This document shows positions 53,197 through 61,691 of a stretch of DNA of 64,000 nt, one piece after another. The stretch is from the NCBI RefSeq assembly GCF_020215665.1, contig NZ_CP084061.1, forward strand, positions 434,001 through 498,000, given 5' to 3'. How positions within the stretch are numbered: the stretch's first letter is position 1; each line of letters starts with the position of its first letter. Made by a program: the position numbers and the translations under genes. Source of the stretch: Blautia parvula. Lineage in GTDB: Bacteria; Bacillota; Clostridia; Lachnospirales; Lachnospiraceae. The notes under the pieces are model-generated. The model had not been told where the DNA came from and did no database searches. It saw nothing but the letters and a program-made list of their open reading frames with translations.

Positions 53197-53706
53197 ATGG
53201 AAGATTTATTACAGGCAGGTGTGATCACCACCACCCACGGAATCCGCGGGGAGGTCAAGGTATATCCCACCACTGATGATGTGCATAGATTTGAAGACCT
53301 GGACAGCGTATTGCTGGATACAGGCAGGGAGTATATAGAACTGGAAATTGAGAATGTCAAATATTTTAAACAGTACGCGATCCTGAAATTCAAAGGAATC
53401 AACAACATCAATGACATAGAGAAATACAAAGGCAGAAGTCTTTATGTGACCAGAGACCAGGCCATTCCCCTGGATGAGGACGAGTATTACATTGCAGATC
53501 TTATCGGACTTGATGTTTACCTGGAAAACGGAGAGAAATTCGGTGTCCTGAAGGATGTGATGGAGACCGGAGCCAATGACGTTTATATTGTAGAGACAGG
53601 GGAAGGGAAAGAAGTGCTGCTCCCTGCCATACACGAGTGTATTCTGGATGTGGATATTGAAGAAAACAGGATGGAGATACATCTGATGGACGGACTTCTG
53701 GATTAA
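53197..53706 (+). CDS. rimM: Ribosome maturation factor RimM
   Basis: RimM helps assemble the head of the 30S subunit. The 169-residue protein has an N-terminal RimM barrel (AGVITTTHGIRGEVKVYP at about 7-24) and a C-terminal PRC barrel (ADLIGLDVYLENGEKFGV, DVYIVETGEGKEVLLP). The TTG at 53191 is only 2-3 bp from the AGGAAGGA site, so ATG 53197 was chosen. trmD follows after 76 bp. Confidence 0.94.
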   Translation: MEDLLQAGVITTTHGIRGEVKVYPTTDDVHRFEDLDSVLLDTGREYIELEIENVKYFKQYAILKFKGINNINDIEKYKGRSLYVTRDQAIPLDEDEYYIADLIGLDVYLENGEKFGVLKDVMETGANDVYIVETGEGKEVLLPAIHECILDVDIEENRMEIHLMDGLLD

Positions 53707-53782
53707 ACAGGTGACTGCTTTGGCGGCTGATTAGATACAGATATTATTTGTGCTGCTTTTGGGCAGCGGAATGGAGATTACA

Positions 53783-55228
53783 ATGAATTTTCATGTGTTG
53801 ACCCTATTTCCGGATATGGTGCGGCAGGGGCTGGATACCAGCATCATCGGCCGGGCCATGAAGGAGAAACATATATCTCTGGAGACAGTCAATATCCGGG
53901 ATTTTTCCGATAATAAACATAACAGGGTGGATGACTACCCATATGGCGGAGGCGCCGGTATGGTCATGCAGGCAGAGCCGGTTTACCGGGCCTATTGTTC
54001 CGTTGCCGGGAAATCCCTGGCGGCAGAAAAGGGCAGAAAACCCCGCTGTATTTATCTGACACCACAGGGAAAGGTATTTAACCAGACAATGGTGGAGGAT
54101 TTTGCCCAGGAGGAGGAGCTTATCTTTCTCTGCGGGCATTATGAAGGCATAGATGAGCGTGTCCTGGAGGAAATCGTGACGGATTATGTTTCCATTGGAG
54201 ATTATGTGCTCACCGGCGGGGAACTGGCTTCTATGGTTATGATCGATGCCATTTCACGTTTTGTACCGGGCGTTTTGAGCAACGAGGAATCTGCCCAGTT
54301 TGAATCCATGCAGGACAACTTGCTGGAATATCCTCATTTTACGCGGCCTGAGACCTGGCATGATAAAAAGGTGCCAAAGGTTCTGCTGACCGGTGACCAT
54401 AATAAAATTGAAGCCTGGAGATGGGAGCAGTCCCTCAGGCGCACAAAAGAGAGGAGACCGGATCTTATGGAGAAAAACAAGACCCTGACCGTGGCGTATT
54501 TCAGCCCCACAGAAGGCACAAAACATGCAGCGGAGATGCTGGCCGGCATGCTGTCACAAAATCCACAGTATCTGGATTTGACAAGAAGAAAATTGAGAAA
54601 ACAGAAACACAGCTTTACAGAGAAGGACCTGCTGCTTGCCGCAGCGCCTGTCTATGGCGGACAGCTACCCAGATTGCATGAGGCGCTGTTTACAAACCTG
54701 CAGGGGTCCCATACGCCGTGTATTTTAATGGCAGCATACGGCAACCGCCATTATGACCATACACTGGCGCAGATGAAGAAAATACTGGAGGACAGGGGAT
54801 TTTACTGCATTGGGGCAGTGGCGCCTGTAATTCCTCATATTTATTCCGATAAACTGGGAACCGGACGCCCGGATGAGGAAGATATGCAGATTTTCCGCAA
54901 GTTTGCGGTGACAGTAAAGAAACGGCTGGAGGAGGAGTTCCATGGCCCCGTCGAGCTTCCCGGAGAAGCTGAACCGGAACCAAAGCAGATGAAACCGGTG
55001 GCAAAATTCTGGGATGGGGATAAGTGCAATGGCTGCCAGGCCTGTGTGCAGAAATGTCCGGCTGCCGCCATTGATAAGGAGACCTATGAGGTGGATGAAA
55101 GTCTGTGCATCAACTGTATGAGATGTGCGAGAGTCTGTCCTGCCAAAGCCAGAAGCTATGACTGTAGGGAGGTTCAGAAATATCTGGAATCCAATTATAT
55201 GGAGAGACGTGAAATAGAGTGGTTTTAA
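53783..55228 (+). CDS. trmD: Fusion: tRNA (m1G37) methyltransferase TrmD + EFR1-type flavodoxin/ferredoxin
   Basis: One uninterrupted 481-residue frame. Residues 1-228 are TrmD, the SPOUT enzyme that methylates G37 of tRNAs (NFHVLTLFPDMVRQGL, YPYGGGAGMVMQAEP, LCGHYEGIDERVLEE, IGDYVLTGGE), but it stops at ERRPDLMEK where a short last helix is expected. From residue 229 an EFR1-like protein begins: a flavodoxin fold (VAYFSPTEGTKHAAEMLA) and two [4Fe-4S] motifs (C415/418/421/425 and C442/445/448/452). An ATG at 54467 with AGGAG ten bases upstream could give the second half separately. Start ATG 53783 follows TGGAG. Confidence 0.88.
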   Translation: MNFHVLTLFPDMVRQGLDTSIIGRAMKEKHISLETVNIRDFSDNKHNRVDDYPYGGGAGMVMQAEPVYRAYCSVAGKSLAAEKGRKPRCIYLTPQGKVFNQTMVEDFAQEEELIFLCGHYEGIDERVLEEIVTDYVSIGDYVLTGGELASMVMIDAISRFVPGVLSNEESAQFESMQDNLLEYPHFTRPETWHDKKVPKVLLTGDHNKIEAWRWEQSLRRTKERRPDLMEKNKTLTVAYFSPTEGTKHAAEMLAGMLSQNPQYLDLTRRKLRKQKHSFTEKDLLLAAAPVYGGQLPRLHEALFTNLQGSHTPCILMAAYGNRHYDHTLAQMKKILEDRGFYCIGAVAPVIPHIYSDKLGTGRPDEEDMQIFRKFAVTVKKRLEEEFHGPVELPGEAEPEPKQMKPVAKFWDGDKCNGCQACVQKCPAAAIDKETYEVDESLCINCMRCARVCPAKARSYDCREVQKYLESNYMERREIEWF

Positions 55229-55234
55229 TTCAGT

Positions 55235-55284
55235 GAAAGCACTGGAGGCATAGTATTAAACTCTGCTTCCGGTGCTTTTTTTGT
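55235..55284 (+). terminator. Terminator after the trmD fusion gene
   Basis: AAAGCAC-T-GGAGGCA pairs with TGC-TTCC-GGTGCTTT and is followed by seven Ts. It closes the ylxM-ffh-rpsP-khpA-rimM-trmD operon at a point where rplS would be expected. Confidence 0.85.
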
Positions 55285-55311
55285 GAAGCTTGTCTGTTGT
55301 TTTCACTTGCG

Positions 55312-55455
55312 TCACATATTAGCGTCAGAATAGTCATCCGGAAGGCTGCTGCCAGGTTCCGGGTCCCCGTGAAGCCGGTTGATTTGAACCAGGCACATTA
55401 ACAGAATTCCGAACATGGAGCCGACCAGGAATGATACAGCGATAAATACGATCAT
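55312..55455 (-). CDS. Small DUF3789-like membrane protein
   Basis: A 47-residue minus-strand frame starts MIVFIAVSFLVGSMFGILLM, one membrane helix with the GSMFG pattern of DUF3789 proteins, and ends with a polar Pro/Asp-rich tail (DPEPGSSLPDDYSDANM). Members are tiny single-helix proteins, many on mobile elements, of unknown role. The ribosome binding site is weak (GAAGGG about 13 bp upstream). The codon pattern and helix support it, but shortness limits certainty. Confidence 0.5.
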   Translation of the reverse strand: MIVFIAVSFLVGSMFGILLMCLVQINRLHGDPEPGSSLPDDYSDANM

Positions 55456-55623
55456 AGGATAAACCCAGCCCTTCTTTTATAATATTTGTGAACAGGTATT
55501 CTAATATATATTATATTGCAAATATGGGATGTTTATTCAGTAATAAGAATATTAGATGGATAATCTGACAGATTTATATTTACAATAAATTATCTGGAAC
55601 CAGTGAAGGGGAAAGTTTTGAAG

Positions 55624-55950
55624 TTATTTTACTGCCTTTAAATATGAGGTGATGATGTCGATCAAAAAGGTGCGTTTATCCGAGGGGCAGGTTTCAATCA
55701 GTATTTTGATAGAGTTTAAATCATTCAGAGCCTTCTGTTCTCCAAAGAGCAGGTAGTCAATATTAATATGCAGTGCGGATTTCAGCTTACACAGAGTGTC
55801 CACGGACATCCCCTTTTGTCCCAGTTCCAAATCATAACAGAAGCGTGGTGTGATATCCGCCTTTTCAGCCAGTTCCTCCCGGGTATATCCCAGTAATTCC
55901 CGTTGCTGCTGTATCCTTTTTCCTACATAAACTTTGTCAATTTCCTTCAT
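55624..55950 (-). CDS. XRE-family helix-turn-helix regulator
   Basis: The 108-residue protein has an N-terminal Cro/CI-type helix-turn-helix (about residues 8-65: IQQQRELLGYTREELAEKAD, FCYDLELGQKGMSVDTLCKL) and a short C-terminal helical part. Start follows GGAGGAC on the minus strand. It is probably a local repressor of neighbouring genes or of a mobile region. Confidence 0.88.
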   Translation of the reverse strand: MKEIDKVYVGKRIQQQRELLGYTREELAEKADITPRFCYDLELGQKGMSVDTLCKLKSALHINIDYLLFGEQKALNDLNSIKILIETCPSDKRTFLIDIITSYLKAVK

Positions 55951-56119
55951 TTTTTGTCCTCCGTATATTTTATTTATGGAAAAATATCCCTTTGACTACG
56001 ATACCAGAAATAAAACGGTAAAAAATGAACTGTAAGGAGATAAAAAATGTGCTCAAGGTTCGTTTTCATTACTGCTATAAGAAGATAAAATCTAAGTTAC
56101 AATAAAATGTAATTTTTTT

Positions 56120-56173
56120 ACAGGCACTTTTTAACTGGTTATTATAGATAGTATTCTGAAAGTGCTGTTTTTT
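56120..56173 (+). terminator. Hairpin terminator in the intergenic region
   Basis: ACAG-G-CACTTT (56120-56130) pairs with AAAGTGCTGT (56159-56168) and a T-run follows. It would end a short transcript that includes the mini-ORF at 56047. Confidence 0.6.
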
Positions 56174-56365
56174 ATGCAAATGGGACGTCGAAAAAAATTG
56201 CTTTATGAAGTGCTGTGTCGTTCGTGAGGCTGCCGCAGATGCGTGTGCTGCGTTCTGCCCCCGGCAGAATGGGATTTTCATTACGTGAGAAAGAAAAATG
56301 GCGTAGCGGTTCAGTTATGTTAATATGACGAATGGAAGGGGAATGATTCATGGATTATTTTTTAA

Positions 56366-56403
56366 AAAGCCGGATAACATAAGGAAATATGCCGGCTTTT
56401 GTG
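56366..56403. terminator. Hairpin terminator upstream of the polysaccharide promoter
   Basis: AAAAGCCGG-ATA pairs with TAT-GCCGGCTTTT-type sequence (56368-56402), with an A-run on one side and a T-run on the other, so it could act on both strands. Confidence 0.65.
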
Positions 56404-56488
56404 TTTATTTAAAGAGAAAACGGAACCTGTTGGAAATATTTTAGATTAATCCGAAAACAGATGTATAACAAAAGATGCATCCTGTTGC

Positions 56489-56517
56489 TTGACATAATAT
56501 GTCAAACGCGTTAGAAT
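56489..56517 (+). promoter_or_regulatory. Promoter and overlapping palindrome of the polysaccharide operon
   Basis: TTGACA (56489-56494) and TAGAAT (56512-56517) are 17 bp apart. TTGACAT-AAT-ATGTCAA (56489-56505) is a perfect inverted repeat that covers the -35 box, which is suitable for a repressor or a stationary-phase regulator. Confidence 0.78.
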
Positions 56518-56551
56518 GTACAGGAACAAAGGAATAAATAAGTGATTATTG

Positions 56552-56608
56552 GCTGGCGCTCCGTGTCGATACAGCCCTAGAATTACAGGGTGGAGTGGTC
56601 AGCTTTTC
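56552..56608 (+). other. Structured leader/attenuator of the polysaccharide operon
   Basis: GCTG (56552-56555) pairs with CAGC (56600-56603), CTCC with GGAG inside it, and CCCT with AGGG (56575-56590) at the tip; TTTTCC follows. The transcript from 56489 has about 190 bases of leader. Processive antitermination (for example LoaP, common on polysaccharide operons of this group) would be a natural use of such a structure, but no LoaP gene is in the window. Confidence 0.5.
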
Positions 56609-56714
56609 CTATACGGCTGGGATGAATGTACAAAGTTTTCGTATGATCGTATAAAATAATTCTGCCGATTGCTGCGAAACGCGGCAAAATCATTGAGGGA
56701 TTTGGGAGTTAGTT

Positions 56715-58133
56715 ATGTATCAGAAAAATGGAAGTAGTTGGTTAAAGCATTTGGATTTCATCATACTGGATTTGATCTGTATGGAAGTTTCATTTCTGCT
56801 GAGTTATGTCTTTAGAAACGGGAAAATGTTCCGACTGTCCGATGATAATTATCGTGATGTGGAGATTATCCTGCTTTTTATCTTTTTTGTCGTTGTGTTT
56901 TTCAATGAAAGTTACAGCGGTATTTTGAGGAGAGGCTATTTTAAAGAGTTTGTGGCTGTATTTAAACATGTGACTTATATTATAGCTACTATGCTGGTGT
57001 ATTTGTTTTTTGTGAAGCAGTCCTCTACATATTCCCGCGTTATTTTTATCAGCATGTGGGGCATTTATATTGTGTTGTCCTATGTTACAAGACTGGCGTG
57101 GAAACAGAATATTAAGAGAAGAGTGGATAAGCAGGAAGGGAAGCGTTCTCTGCTGCTGGTGACGTCTGCGGATGTGGCATCTGAAGTGGTGAAGACTATC
57201 CTGAGGAATAATTTTGAGAATTTATACCTGGATGGGATTGCTATTATAGATGTGCATATGACCGGCAAGAAGATTCTGGGTGTGCCTGTTGTGGCGGATA
57301 AGGACAGTATGGTTTCTTATATCCAGAAGAACTGGGTGGATGAAGTGTTTTTCAATCCTTCAGAGGAGACGGTTATACCGAATGAGATGATAAAGAGCTG
57401 CGCCAGCATGGGCGTGACGATACATATGAAGCTGGCTAAGCTGGAAGTGCTGGGCAATAACCAGATCGTGGAGAAAATGGCAGGATATACTGTGCTTTCC
57501 AGCAGTATTAAGATGGCTTCACCCAGAGATATGTTTTTGAAAAGGGCTATGGATATTGTCGGGGGATTTGTCGGTGTTCTGATGACAGGGATACTGACTG
57601 TATTTATTGCGCCCATTATTAAGATAAAATCACCGGGACCCGTGTTCTTTTCCCAGATTCGGGTTGGAAAGAATGGGAAGAAGTTTAAGATTTATAAATT
57701 CCGTTCTATGTATATGGATGCCGAGGAGCGGAAAAAAGAGCTGATGGAGAAGAATAAGATTCAGGATGGCCTGATGTTTAAGATGGATAATGATCCCAGA
57801 ATCATTAAAGGAATCGGGAATTTTATCAGGAAGACTTCTCTGGATGAGTTTCCGCAGTTCTGGAATGTGCTGAAAGGTGATATGAGCCTGGTTGGGACAA
57901 GACCGCCTACTGTGGATGAATGGGAGAAGTATGAGGTGCATCATAGGAAGAGACTGGCAATCAAGCCGGGGATTACCGGGATGTGGCAGGTTAGTGGGAG
58001 AAGTGGGATCACGGATTTTGAGAAGGTTGTGGAGTTGGATACGGAATATATTACTAATTGGAACTTGGGGTTGGATTTGAAATTGTTGTGGAGGACTGTT
58101 GTGGTTGTTTTTAGAGGGGAGGGGTCGATGTAA
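56715..58133 (+). CDS. Exopolysaccharide polyprenyl-phosphate sugar-phosphotransferase
   Basis: The 472-residue protein starts surface polysaccharide synthesis by moving a sugar phosphate onto undecaprenyl phosphate. The first about 135 residues hold four to five membrane segments. A CoA-binding-like middle part follows, then one membrane helix near 285-305 and the catalytic bacterial sugar-transferase domain (GKNGKKFKIYKFRSMYMDAE, KTSLDEFPQFWNVLKGDMSLVG, GITGMWQVSGRSG). This is the WbaP/WcaJ layout. Sugar choice (glucose, galactose or others) cannot be told. Confidence 0.93.
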   Translation: MYQKNGSSWLKHLDFIILDLICMEVSFLLSYVFRNGKMFRLSDDNYRDVEIILLFIFFVVVFFNESYSGILRRGYFKEFVAVFKHVTYIIATMLVYLFFVKQSSTYSRVIFISMWGIYIVLSYVTRLAWKQNIKRRVDKQEGKRSLLLVTSADVASEVVKTILRNNFENLYLDGIAIIDVHMTGKKILGVPVVADKDSMVSYIQKNWVDEVFFNPSEETVIPNEMIKSCASMGVTIHMKLAKLEVLGNNQIVEKMAGYTVLSSSIKMASPRDMFLKRAMDIVGGFVGVLMTGILTVFIAPIIKIKSPGPVFFSQIRVGKNGKKFKIYKFRSMYMDAEERKKELMEKNKIQDGLMFKMDNDPRIIKGIGNFIRKTSLDEFPQFWNVLKGDMSLVGTRPPTVDEWEKYEVHHRKRLAIKPGITGMWQVSGRSGITDFEKVVELDTEYITNWNLGLDLKLLWRTVVVVFRGEGSM

Positions 58134-59110
58134 TATTGATTCATATTAGATAAGTAATAATTATAATAAATTATAAAATTCAATAATATCAGTTTCATCA
58201 CTTAAAAATTTGTACATAGAGAGAGTGGAGAAGGTAGGCATTAGGATGGAAGCCAGAGAATGAATATGATGAATAAGTGAAGCAACAGCGAGTAGCTATT
58301 GTATAAGGCAAAAGGTGGATAGTAAGAATATCATCTTTAGGCTGGAGTTTTTCAGAGAATTGAAGGTGTTTTATGACAATGTTTATGCCACAAAAGTAGT
58401 GAGGGAAAATGACAGGGATTATCATGAACACAGGGACAGAGAATAATGTTCTCATCCTACAAAATCAGTGAAAAAGAACATACAACAGTCCGGAGCAACA
58501 CTCTAGAGCATAGCCATGGCACGCTGTATCAACAAACAGCCTCTTGTGTGTATCCAACAACGGTATAGTAAGTGGAAAATCGGTATTTGGGATGGGCATA
58601 GAGTGAGGAGTGCTATCGTTGAATGTGGGGATGAAGAAGAGTGAAGATGTGTGTAAAACTGGAAAAAGGCTGATAAATAAATGGTTTCGGAGGATTGTGG
58701 ATGTTTGAATTTAGCGATTGTAATGTGAATAGGTCTTTAGAAGACAGAGTCATTATAAGTATTTGGCATAATAAGACTGTGTCATAATAAGCCTGTGTCA
58801 TAATAGGAACAACGGATGTAGAGGGCTTAAGGTTCTCATCTGTAGTTCATAATTTCTTACCCGAGAAAGTGAGCGAAAACCTTGTAAAATCAAGGGATTT
58901 AGGTGATGAAGGAGGGTGGGTGTGACGCGGTGGATGGGGTGAAAACCAGCCGCTGTTTGTCGTGTCTGGAGATGAAAAAAGTTTCAAAACAGCCTGCAAA
59001 TAAAAAGTCAATAGGAAAATGAAAAATTTTTAAGATTTATTATTGACTGAATTTCAGGTACACCAAATAGACCACCGTTACCCGCTGGTTTGAAAGGATG
59101 TGGTTATTCA
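58134..59110. other. Degenerate AT-rich region with no intact gene
   Basis: No convincing gene was found on either strand in 977 bp between the sugar transferase and the IS110 gene. A 16-bp tandem repeat (2.5 copies, unit CATAATAAG-A/C-CTGTGT) lies at 58767-58806. A/T-rich text, scattered stops and short coding-like fragments suggest decayed DNA left by insertions, and the right end of the IS element is near its end. Confidence 0.6.
58767..58806 (+). repeat. 16-bp tandem repeat, 2.5 copies
   Basis: CATAATAAGACTGTGT is followed by CATAATAAGCCTGTGT and then CATAATAG. It is short and lies in non-coding DNA. Confidence 0.75.
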
Positions 59111-60322
59111 TTATTCTGGAAGAGACATAAGATATTCTTTTACTCTTCCAGAATAGATTCGCAGAAACTTATTAGCGCCTGCGGTCATGTAAACATAGTA
59201 AGGCTTTCCCTGGGCATGCTTTTTATCAATAAACGCATATACAGGGTCATCCTGCGGTTTTGTCTTAATGAGACAGTCCATGACCTGGAATAAGGTTTTT
59301 CTAAGGGATGATGAGCCACGTTTGGAAGTTGGAACGCTTTTTTGCTCATAGGTTCCGGATTCGTTGACACCTGGATCTACACCGGCAAATGCAGTGATAG
59401 CACCTTTGTGAGTGAAACGTGTGACATCTCCAATCTCAGCCGTAAGCTGAGGTCCGAGAGACGGGCCGACACCCTTCATTCCCATAACAACGGGATATTC
59501 AGGCAGCTTGGCGGCTGTTTCATTCATCAGGGTACGGAGTTCTTCCACGGTCTTGGAAGCAGTGTTTAATTGTTCTACGGCCTGTTTCACGATTAGCTTG
59601 GTTAGGTCATCTTTTGGAAGCACAGGAACGAGTTCCCTGGCAGCTCCATAGATTTCTTCAGCCTTGTCTTTGCTGAAGTTGTACTTCCTGCGTTTGCACC
59701 ATTTCTGATAATGGTCGACAAATGCGTTTAATGACATTTTACGAACACAGTCCACATGCCAGTATGTAGTGGAAAAATCAACCCACTTCTGGCTGCCGTC
59801 CTCACGGGCAGGGCTATCAAAGTAAGTATTCACACCAGGGTAAGTCTGATCGAGGATGCCGATGAGGTTATTCTTCATAGCTGTTTTGTGTTTCATGTAG
59901 AAGCCAAACTGACGGTTCATGGTCTTTAACTGGTTGCGTATTTCATCCATAAGACTATACTGTTTCAATTCAATCCAATTGTCAAGTGTATAACGGGCTA
60001 TTTTTACAGCATCAGCTTTATCCGATTTTACTTTACGGAGAGAGTTATCTCCGAAATCTTTAATGAGCTTTGGATTTATGGCAGATACGAAAAAACCTGC
60101 CTGTGAAAGCTCACGAGCCAGCGGCTCGTAATAACGACCGGTGTGCTCCATAACTATGCGGGATTCACCTTCGGTAGATTTGATTTGTTCAATCAAAGAC
60201 AGAATATCACCTGTGGTGTGTTTGATTACAAAAGGTGAAGAAACAATTTCACAAAAAGGGCGGAGGATAGCAACCATGCTCTTACCCTTGGATACATCAC
60301 TACCTACTGCGTTCATGTTCAT
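59111..60322 (-). mobile_element. IS110-family transposase (DEDD recombinase)
   Basis: The 403-residue protein is an IS110-type recombinase. The N-terminal DEDD/RuvC-like domain shows GSDVSKGKS with D9, VMEHTGRYYEPL and KSDKADAVKIARY; the C-terminal Tnp_20 domain has GVGPSLGPQLTAEIGD and KRGSSSLRKTLF with its nucleophile serine. The frame is intact and has a good AGGAGTG ribosome binding site, so the element may be active. IS110 elements lack long inverted repeats, so ends were not fixed. The 5' noncoding side (60323-60540) is where the guide (bridge) RNA is encoded in this family. Confidence 0.92.
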
Positions 60323-60545
60323 AAATTTGTCACTCCTTAATAATACTGCAATGGATAAGTACCAGTTTTACACATTGCCTATTCAATCTACTGTGGTGTG
60401 ACACGAACGTACCAAAGGCAGTTCAACCTGCATAAAACGAACGCTGCAAATGAGGAGCTGGTTATCAGTCTGTTTTACGGACGCGAAGTCCAAGAAAGGA
60501 AGCCGATATACGATTGCTCCATCATTATAACAGCTTAAGCAACAA
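60323..60545 (-). ncRNA. Probable bridge-RNA region of the IS110 element
   Basis: In IS110 elements the noncoding end upstream of the recombinase encodes a bridge RNA that pairs with target and donor DNA. Here, on the minus strand, TATAAT lies at 60534-60539, a small GGAC-loop-GTCC hairpin at 60479-60491 and further hairpins such as GCAG/CTGC near 60418-60431. The borders and the loops are not proven. Confidence 0.55.
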
Positions 60546-60655
60546 GATGGATAATTCCCTACTGGCTGTAAGGGATATTAACCATAAATATATTGTAGTA
60601 GAAATAGAGATTTACAATGAAAAATGCGGATAATAGATTATAGGGAGATAAAAAG
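60546..60655. other. Gap between IS110 end and rfbB
   Basis: Contains a small TCCCT/AGGGA hairpin (60556-60575) and AT-rich DNA. GGGAGA at 60642-60647 is the rfbB ribosome binding site. The element's left edge probably falls in or near this stretch; no clear promoter for rfbB is seen. Confidence 0.4.
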
Positions 60656-61690
60656 ATGCGTAAAACAATCTTAGTTACCGGTGGAACCGGATTTATTGGA
60701 AATTGCTTCTGCAAATTATTGTTGGCGGAGAGACCGGAATATAAAGTGATTAATGTGGATGTGTGTACATATGCCGCAAACCCAGCCACAATTGAAGAAG
60801 AATTAAAGAATGAGAACTATAAGTTTTATAAGACGGATATCATAGATCGGGAATCTGTCGAGAAGATTTTTGAAACAGAAAAACCGGATGTTGTAGTCAA
60901 TTTTGCTGCAGAATCTCACGTAGACCGTTCCATCACAAATCCACAAATCTTTCTGGAAACTAATATCTTGGGTACTGCTGTACTCATGGATGCATGTCGT
61001 AAATATGGTATTGAAAGATACCATCAGGTTTCCACAGACGAGGTTTATGGAGATCTTCCGCTGGATAGACCGGATCTGTTCTTCCATGAGGATACTCCTC
61101 TGCATACCAGCAGCCCTTATTCAACTTCTAAGGCATCTGCGGATCTCTTGGTTCTCGCATACCACAGAACCTACGGCTTGCCTGTGACCATCAGCCGCTG
61201 CAGCAATAACTACGGTCCATACCAGTTCCCGGAGAAGCTGATTCCACTGATGATCCACAATGCTACTCATGACAAGCTTCTGCCTGTCTACGGTGAAGGA
61301 GTGAATGTTCGTGACTGGCTGTATGTAAAGGATCACTGTTATGGAATTCTTGCTGTTATCGAAAAGGGTAGAGTTGGTGAGGTCTACAATCTTGGTGGAC
61401 ACAACGAGAAAACAAACATTGAGATTGTTAAGATTATTCTCGACAAGCTCAGAAAGCCTGAGAGCCTGATCACACACGTTGGTGATCGTCATGGTCATGA
61501 TCAACGCTATGCAATTGATCCTGCGAAGGCTATGGCAGAGTTGGGATGGGAACCTACCACTATGTTCAAAGATGGTATCGTCTTGACCATTGATTGGTAT
61601 CTGTCTGAAGAGGGAAAGAAGTGGACTGAAGAATGTACTTCCGGTGAATATTTGAACTGGATTGAAAAAAACTACAAGGAGAGAATTTAA
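60656..61690 (+). CDS. rfbB: dTDP-glucose 4,6-dehydratase
   Basis: RfbB/RmlB turns dTDP-glucose into dTDP-4-keto-6-deoxyglucose, a step to dTDP-rhamnose and other deoxysugars. The 344-residue SDR enzyme begins ILVTGGTGFIGNCFCKLL, has HVDRSI, TDEVYGDL and the catalytic YSTSK (Y..K). The strand and the neighbours indicate polysaccharide synthesis; rfbA, rfbC and rfbD are not in this window. Codon choice is richer in A/T at third positions than in the housekeeping genes to the left. Confidence 0.94.
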   Translation: MRKTILVTGGTGFIGNCFCKLLLAERPEYKVINVDVCTYAANPATIEEELKNENYKFYKTDIIDRESVEKIFETEKPDVVVNFAAESHVDRSITNPQIFLETNILGTAVLMDACRKYGIERYHQVSTDEVYGDLPLDRPDLFFHEDTPLHTSSPYSTSKASADLLVLAYHRTYGLPVTISRCSNNYGPYQFPEKLIPLMIHNATHDKLLPVYGEGVNVRDWLYVKDHCYGILAVIEKGRVGEVYNLGGHNEKTNIEIVKIILDKLRKPESLITHVGDRHGHDQRYAIDPAKAMAELGWEPTTMFKDGIVLTIDWYLSEEGKKWTEECTSGEYLNWIEKNYKERI

Positions 61691-61691
61691 A

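Larger units (their letters stand above)
55951..56714. other. Long intergenic region before the polysaccharide genes
   Basis: It contains a 13-codon mini-ORF (56047-56088) with a strong AAGGAGAT ribosome binding site, a hairpin terminator (56120-56173), a second hairpin terminator AAAAGCCGG/CCGGCTTTT (56368-56402), and the promoter and leader of the polysaccharide operon (56489 onward). No longer reading frame looks coding. Confidence 0.6.

Noticed and set aside
56075-56281. 68-codon minus-strand frame
   Set aside because: No ribosome binding site, covers two hairpins and has no recognisable features.
58198-58455. 85-codon minus-strand frame in the decayed region
   Set aside because: Low-complexity hydrophobic/aromatic text without ribosome binding site or relatives I know.
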